DNA of 51,891 bases, from assembly GCA_900155495.1 (NCBI GenBank), contig FTLJ01000180.1, positions 1-51,891 on the forward strand, in the 5' to 3' direction. Source of the DNA: Porogramme epimiltina. Taxonomy: Eukaryota; Basidiomycota; Agaricomycetes; Polyporales; Polyporaceae. Below are positions 45,350-51,891 of this stretch, in pieces. Made by a program: the position numbers and the translations under genes. Each line of letters begins with the position of its first letter. The first letter of the stretch is position 1. The notes beneath the pieces are model-generated. The model was not told the origin of the DNA, searched no databases, and saw nothing but the letters and a program-made list of their open reading frames with translations.

Positions 45350-47444
45350 GCGACCGGTGGCTGAAGACAAACACAGCCAAATCGACGCGGTCCAGGCCCT
45401 TGCTCTGTCAGCGCCGTCTCCGCCACTTTGCTCTGAGCCCCGCCTGCCTCAGGCTCGTCTTCCTAGGCCACTATCTCTCCGACAACACGTTAATAACGCG
45501 GTCTAAGCCTGTCTAGTCCAGTGTCTCTTCTCAAGCTACTCTTTCCCATCCTAGGTCTTTAGCCTAGGTGTAGCTCCGCCCCTGTCCCACTCCGATCCGT
45601 CGCAAGTCTCTAGCACCCGCGCAAGGCGTGCAACGCCGAACACTACTTCTTTCCACCAACTTCCCCGATTCAGGACATCCAAGAGACATGACGACATCGG
45701 CAGCGACAACGTGCGTGCCGCCGCGCAGTCAAACGGCCTCAACCGGCACTCGTTACCCCCAATATCCATAAACTGTCGGCCTACTCGAAGCCGTAGCCTG
45801 GAATTGCTGCGGGTCGTTGAACCCATGAATGAGAGGTGAGTGTCCTTTATCTTTCGCGCCATGGGAGATCGACCAGAAGCCGACCGATTTGCATCTGTAG
45901 CTCGCATCGTCTCTCTGAACCGCCGGTCGCCGTACCTCCCCGCCTCTACCACAGTCTCTCCCTCACAGATCGGGTCAACTACCCGCCCGCGCACATTTAC
46001 TTCTTGCCATCTCGTCCATGGGCTGTGCAAACTCAGGCCAATAGCAAGTTAGGCTAAGTTCGTTCTTCCCATGCTGAGGTTATAAACTCAATCAATCCGT
46101 TCCTCGTTTATCCCGTCAGTCCGCTCCGCATCCATCATTGCTATATGTCCTCGTCTTAGACTCAGGCATGAGTTCTCGAACAACATGGTGCTGCTTTACT
46201 ATGGGCCCATATTGAGGTACGTTCCTCCTGATACATTGTTCCCGCATTCATCGTAATCAACTGCATTCTAGCATAAGTTATGGTGTCGACGCATACTGTG
46301 GATTTTGTGTCCAATATGCCAACGCACTCCCCAAGCACAAAAAAATAGGCAACGATGGCAAATCTCGCTTGTCCTTCCACCCGTGAGTATACTATGGCCG
46401 GCATTCCTGCCATTGGCTTTCCGTTTTCATCGAATAAATTCCTGACTCTCATACCCGTCACCTATAGATATGCCCCTGCGTGTTGCCTACGGAAGCGCGA
46501 CCTACGGCAGTCACCCCGGGGCGCCCTACGAGACACACTTCCACGCGTCGATCCCCGATCTCGACCAAGCTTCTGCGCTCATCGTCGAAGCTCTGGAATA
46601 GCCAGCGCTGCTACTGATCGCTTTCACCGTGCCCGTAGTGACCGGAATTATACGATGAGAAGAGGTAAGACTATCCTCCTCTTGCCTTTGATGAGAATAT
46701 GCCTGACTTCAGTCCGTCTTTAGAGCACCTGACGTGCGGCAGGACTGGGCGTTGGGTTTCGATCGATATGCGCATGTAGCGCAAGATGATCTAGTCCCAG
46801 TCTTTACAACATACTAGTGGTAGTGAGGGGGAATAAATCCTCGCTCACGTTTTCCGTAGCCACGAAATATATTTCCTCGATGAAGAGTGCGTCATACGTT
46901 GGGCGCTTCTAACCGGCCATTATCCCGTGGGCCGCGTTGTGACGCCGAAGAAACCTGGCGCGATAAGGGTTGCAAAGTGTGCTCAATTTCTCTCGCAGAA
47001 TCGCGCTGTCGTACTAGCCATTTGGCGTTTTTCTATTGAACTGTGCTCACAGCTGCCGTCTGTGGCAGTACAGCGGAGCGGAGTTTCGGAACGAACTTCG
47101 GGATAGCATCTACCCCCCAGCTGCTCGGGACCTCGTGGCCAGTCTCAGGACCTCTGAACGATAACGCTCATTTGTCTCCTGCGTCATCTCAAACATCCGG
47201 TGCTCCGACTGCGGTTCAGTCTAGACGACACGCTTCGCGTCGCCTTAATCTCTCCCGCTGAGCTTAATAGGGTACACGGAGGCTCGATCTTTATCCACTG
47301 CAGGTTGGATTTCTCTCGTCGGTTATCGCGTCCACTCAATCTAACAGCTGTGATTGCTGGCAGCTCGTCGATATCATCCCTTGTACACTGTTTGAAGTTC
47401 GCTCAAGATGTCCTTGAATTCTGACTATGCATTGTTGCAGTGAT
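45350..47444 (+). repeat. Unit X copy 3, upstream of HET7
   Basis: The block starts with GACAAACACAGCCAAATCGACGCGGTCCAGGC (split: GACAAACACAGCCAAATC, then GACGCGGTCCAGGC) at 45366. Exon-like pieces are the MTTSAATTCVPPRSQ piece (45687), an AG-bounded piece ending ATTGAG-GTACGT (about 46160-46216), a piece ending GAAGAG-GTAAG (46662), and an open stretch at 46857-47080 coding HEIYFLDEECVIRWALL and more. The coding pieces contain stops or frame jumps when joined in any way I tried. The final 380 bases resemble the HET2 promoter (GCGGAGCGGAGTTTCGGA, CGATAACGCTC, and an intron-like end TTGTTGCAG five bases before the ATG). Confidence 0.6.
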
Positions 47445-49770
47445 ATGTGGTTGCTGAACACTCACACGGCTGAGCTCAAGTTTTTCTCCGGGCCGGACGA
47501 CGTCCCCGGTGGATACGCGATTCTCTCCCATGTCTGGGGGAATCCGACATGGCCTCTGCACTCGAAGGCTCCTGATGAGGAAGACACGTTTCAAAAGGTC
47601 CAGAGCGCATTCCAGGAGTGTCAGGAGAATGCACGCATTCGTGCCGATACCTCAGCGTCGGCGCCGCCTTCTCTCGGCACTATAGCTCAGACCATCTCTT
47701 CCCTGTCTGCACAAGTGAATGGCCTCTCTGCGCAGGTTAATCAGCTTACAGATCAGCTCCAGGCTCTCGTTTCAATACTCAAAGCACACGATCCAGCTCT
47801 AGGACTCTGGCTCTCTACGCATCACATCTTCACTCCCACCTCACAGCGTACTCACACCAACAATATTCCCGATGATACTACTGCCATGACTCCGTGTACA
47901 AATGCCCGTGACCTTCTATCTCCCAAAATTTGCAACTTTCTCCTCAAGGCGGAGGAACACGGATTCGATTGGGCCTGGGCCGATACCTGCTGCATCGACA
48001 AGACTAGCAGCGCCGAGCTCACTGAGGCTATCAACTCCATGTTCCTCTACTACTCCCGCTCGGAGGTCTGCTATGCATATCTATGTGATGTCGCTCCTAC
48101 GAACGCGCAGGGCCCTCTACATATACCCTTGGATTTCCAAAGTAGTGTGTGGCACAGGCGCGGGTGGACGTTGCAGGAGCTCATAGCGCCAAAGGTCGTA
48201 TTGTTCATGGCAAAGGACTGGTCACGCATCGGAACCAAATACGAGCTCGCAGATTATATGGAGACGAGCATCGCAGGATCCCCTCCGGCAAGTGTATTGC
48301 GATTCGAGAAGGAGATAACGGAGATGAGTATCGCACAGCGCATGTCTTGGGCAGTCTTTCGCAAAACAACGCGAGTCGAGGATGAAGCGTACAGTCTATT
48401 CGGACTATTCGGGATCAATATGCCGACGCTTTACGGAGAAGGGCGGAGTGCATTGTACCGGCTTCAGGAGGAGATAATGCGGACATCGACCGACACCTCT
48501 CTCATCGCATGGACCTCTCTTTGGAGTGATCGCATACTCGTAAGCTGGGAGGGAATCAGATCTACTATTATGGGGACCCATGCAGACGACGAGAAAATTC
48601 ACCATGATAATCTTGACCATCTCTTCGCACCCGCCCTAAGTCTGTTCAGGTGTTCCACCGGCATGTCGGCAATATTGTGGGAGAGCGACCCGGATGCTCA
48701 TACTAGTGTATGTCCTGATGTTTCTGAATGATGCTGTGAGTACTAAATCGTGCCGCTCGGTGCCTGTGCTTTCTCCGCTCCTAACAGGCCAACACACTTC
48801 CCTCTTTCAACATAACCCCGATGGGAGTTTCGGCACATCTTCCCGTAATGGAGTTAGACAATGACTACATCTTGGCAAATATATTCTGTCAATACATTAG
48901 TGAATCTTATCCATCCGAGACTTCAAAACGCGTTCGAGGACTATACCTTCTCCTCCGACGTGACCGTACCCGTCCAAGCAGTGAGTACACTCAGTCTTGC
49001 TGCTTGATTTGACAGACCTGACATTTTGGCATGTAGACTTCTTCAGGCCAGCTAAAAAAGGGCGTCTTGTGTCATTCACAGATGAATCCATGGCACCTCA
49101 ACTTGAATCCATGAAGTGGAGGGACATTTACATCTCCCCTCGTCCCCAGTATCTCCCAAGGCTCCCTGACCACTACCACGAGTTCATATCTCGGCTTAGT
49201 CTCCATCCAAACGCTCCATTCCACATCCGTCTTCCTATGCTGTTAGTGTTTTCGAAAGAGCACCAGATCATACTTAGTGGCACATCCCAGGTATCTCCTG
49301 GGTGGAATGGAAGCACGCCCGCTTTGCTCAATTTCACTGGATGGATGTTTTCGGGCTGCGTTGTCACACTAGGTCGGTGCACATGTGACACGATAACGGG
49401 TCCTCAAGACGTCACAAACGATTCCGGAGAGGCTGTCCTCGGCCCTCATTTCATGGCCGTGCAAGATGGTTGCAACTTGGCGCCCAAAGATCCTTCGCAT
49501 AACTGCGAGGAAGACCATGTCAAGGCCGGAACTACTATCCAATGGCCACTCAGATACAGTCCAGAACTACAAAAGAAACTCCCCCGTCTTTCGCTTCGAC
49601 ATCTCCAAATCTCTCTCCTGAGAAGTCGTATCGACAGTGACTCAGCAGACATACTGGAGATACATCTTGATGTTGTTCCACACCTCAACGTGGCCGAAGA
49701 TCGGGTACGTCAGTTTTCCCATGATGTGTCTGCCATAATAGTTCTAATTTTACGCATTAAATTTCCGTAG
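47445..49770 (+). CDS. HET7: HET-domain protein with inserted coiled coil
   Basis: Exons 47445-48707, 48788-48980 and 49037-49770 encode about 729 residues. Introns are GTATGT...ACAG (80 nt, phase 0) and GTGAGT...GTAG (56 nt, phase 1). A further intron at 49705-49770 (GTACGT...CCGTAG) is plausible and would end the protein at 49791 with KWKRDT. HET motifs: VPGGYAILSHVWG, DWAWADTCCIDKTSS, RGWTLQEL and PTLYGEG. The insert carries the coiled coil ISSLSAQVNGLSAQVNQL with the same 3-4 heptad spacing as HET1. The C-terminal module is complete (PGWNGSTPALL, VTLGRCTC, SHNCEEDHV). It is the cleanest intact member of the coiled-coil subgroup, with HET3 as its close, broken relative. Confidence 0.87.
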
Positions 49771-49791
49771 AAATGGAAACGGGATACATAA

Positions 49792-50149
49792 ACCAGTTCC
49801 ATAATAATGTATACGCAGCGATCGATCTGAACGTTCTGTGAGGTATCGATATTTCTTTTGTCAGATGGTTTGTTCTGCTGCGGACGCGGGGAGATGTTAG
49901 ATGCAATCATATATTTCCCTTCTATTGTCTTTTCAACAGCGACTGCGTTTCTTGCACTATATCATCTCATAGTCTACAATATGATGTGTTCCCCTTATCA
50001 GGGTGATGAGGGGTGTGCTGTGTAAGAGGTGCGGGCCATAACTCAGTCTCCATGATAATACCAAAAGAATTCAATGAGCACTAGACACCCCGAGTTCCGA
50101 TTGGCCTGGTGACTGCCCGAGCTCAGTCATGCCGCTGTCTCTCCTCGCA
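49792..50149. other. Intergenic, no gene seen
   Basis: AT-rich sequence downstream of HET7, with nothing recognisable. Confidence 0.4.
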
Positions 50150-51410
50150 GGCGCGCAATGGGTGGCTGGGACCAAATAATGTCAAACAGATTCGATCCAC
50201 TTCCACGGCCCGGGCGCGCACAGACCGCTCCGAGTCACTCCCACCACGCCTTGACCCATCTTCCAAGTCTCCAGTACCTCTAGTCCGTCTCTGGTCCTTG
50301 ATGTGGTAGTATCTCCTTCCCCTTACATGCTCTCATCGTGCAACCCAGGTCGTCCCCTCTCTCCACCGGCTTTCCCAGTTCATGGCGAGCGAAGAGCCGT
50401 GAAGATCCTGGTCGCAGAGTCGTGGCCATTCGCGTAATCGAACGACCTCGACCTGCTTTCGTCACCCCCAACCGCCATAATCAGACACTGCGACTACGGT
50501 CCATGTTGACCTACTCCAAGCTTGGGCCTGGAGTCGCCCCGGACCATTGCATTCGTGAACCAGAGATGAGCACCTTTCATCTTCCCCATGCATCGTTTCC
50601 CTGAACCCCGCGCCTCCCCCCTCCCCCGTAACATATCTCTCATGACTAATTAACTGCACCTGCGTACGTTCCCGCATCCTGTTACCCTGTTCTTGTACGG
50701 TAGTGTTCTAGTAAGTTTGATTAGGCTTGTCCTCCTCTGTGGAGTCGAAAACTGAGTTATTTCATGCGTTTAGCCTGCCCCTCAGTCATCTGCACTGTCA
50801 GTGCTCTCCTTAGATCCCACTCGGACGTTCCAACAACACAGGATTGATTCGCTGTGGCTCATGTTGGGGTACGTCTCCCCCTGATGCACTGATGTTTTTA
50901 TCCGCCGTACTCTATCGCTTTATAACCCAGGCCGTAGCCGTAACACATCCCGCATCGCAATGAGTTCAATCTCCTACACCAAGGCTCATCTAGAACACAG
51001 GCAGTAAGGGCAACAACTACTGCATTGACTTATTCCCGACGTACGGTATACGACCCTCTTTTCCTTCTCAGTCCCCGAGCTCGCTTATGCCCTCCTAACG
51101 ACAATTTCCGCACGGCGGGCTTAGGTGGGCGGAGGTGCGGTCAACGCGCGTACGCCGTGCAAGATGGACTCACCCTAGTCGTTATGAATGCGAGAAAGAA
51201 TGAATGCTCGCTCATGTTGGTCGTAGCTATGAAATATATCTGTTCGATGAAGATTGTGTCGCACGTCTGGCGTTGCCGTTAGACCATCCACGCGCAGGGC
51301 TACGCCGCGACTGCGGAGGGCCCTGGGGGGATACGAGCTGTAGAGTGCGCTAAGTTTCCTTCAAAACATCGCGTTGTTGGGATACTTTTCTATGGCGGCA
51401 GATCTGTACA
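50150..51410 (+). repeat. Unit X copy 4, partial
   Basis: It starts with TGGGACCAAATAATGTCAAA (50167). It then follows copy 3 through the segment AACGACCTCGACCTG.TTTCGTCACCCCCAA (about 50440), an AG-bounded piece ending TTGGG-GTACGT (about 50815-50871), and a piece coding YEIYLFDEDCVARLAL (51229 onward, compare 46857). Similarity stops near TTTCTATGGCGGCAG at about 51405, before the HET-promoter part. No HET start codon is visible in the remaining 480 bases. Confidence 0.55.
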
Positions 51411-51891
51411 TTAATAAATCAGTTCTAACACACGTTAATAAGCCAACGCGCTCACATAACACGAAATCGCGCTCATATTTTGATGTAAGCGCGCATTAGA
51501 CGCCCAACGCGACCTTGAGGGGCCCTCCTAGTTTAGGCGCCGAACTGGGGGCCCCTCGAGCTCGATGTCTCCAGGTTCGTCCTTTTCCTGTTTTCTTCCA
51601 TAAAAACACCTAGGACTCAATTTGGCATGCACATAGAGCACGAAAATGAATTATTAGGGGGTACAACAAGGGAGGAACGCCCCCCAAGTAGGGGAGAGAG
51701 GGGCGTCCGAATTCGGAAGGTGCGGCACTACGGACCGCCCGCACTGGGCGCCTCCGACTTGCCCTCCGTCCGAGGAGCCTCCTTCCCCGCCCCGGTGCTC
51801 ACTTCGTACGGGGATGTCCCCATGACTCCCTAGAACGTCTCTAGGAGTACTCGTATACTCACCAATTTGATATCTTACTTCTACTCCTAGG
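51411..51891. other. Window end, no gene seen
   Basis: This sequence is unrelated to the promoter parts of the other unit X copies. It contains short GCGC-rich inverted pieces (51470-51520) and nothing assignable. Confidence 0.35.

Overview
The window looks like nuclear DNA of a filamentous basidiomycete, most likely an Agaricomycete and possibly a polypore. The reasons are genes split by many 49-81 nt GT-AG introns, TATA-containing fungal promoters, and a tandem family of HET-domain (heterokaryon incompatibility) proteins of the basidiomycete type. All gene models come from reading frames, splice signals and comparison among copies inside the window. No database search was possible.

Layout. 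1-7.7 kb is very GC-rich, low-complexity DNA with no gene I can support. 7.8-8.5 kb holds a cyclin-like gene (A) with a TATA box. 9.3-22.2 kb carries HET1, HET2, a HET C-terminal fragment and HET3 (frameshifted), all on the plus strand. HET2 and HET3 are each preceded by about 2.1-2.4 kb of related, decayed multi-exon sequence (here 'unit X'). 22.4-24.8 kb holds a 13-exon P-loop/AAA-type ATPase gene on the minus strand. A ruined second copy lies at 26.2-27.3 kb. 28.2-29.0 kb holds cyclin-like gene B. 31.3-33.5 kb carries HET4, the most divergent HET gene. 34.75-35.44 kb is a foldback-like element with inverted arms of short subrepeats. 35.9-41.2 kb carries HET5 and HET6. 41.5-43.2 kb is an inverted unit X, head to head with a third ATPase remnant (43.4-44.75 kb). 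45.35-49.8 kb is unit X plus HET7. 50.15-51.4 kb starts another unit X that breaks off.

The region reads as a birth-and-death array. Blocks of [ATPase]-[X]-[HET] seem to have been copied, inverted and decayed, with some HET copies intact and others broken. HET proteins are expected to act in non-self recognition and regulated cell death after cell fusion. Three features stand out. (i) A coiled coil with perfect heptad spacing is inserted inside the HET domain of HET1, HET3 and HET7, and is absent from HET4, which has a coiled coil at its C-terminus instead. (ii) Every copy shares a C-terminal module of about 300 residues with an invariant H-x-C-x2-D-H-V signature. (iii) The unit X block is repeatedly linked to HET genes.
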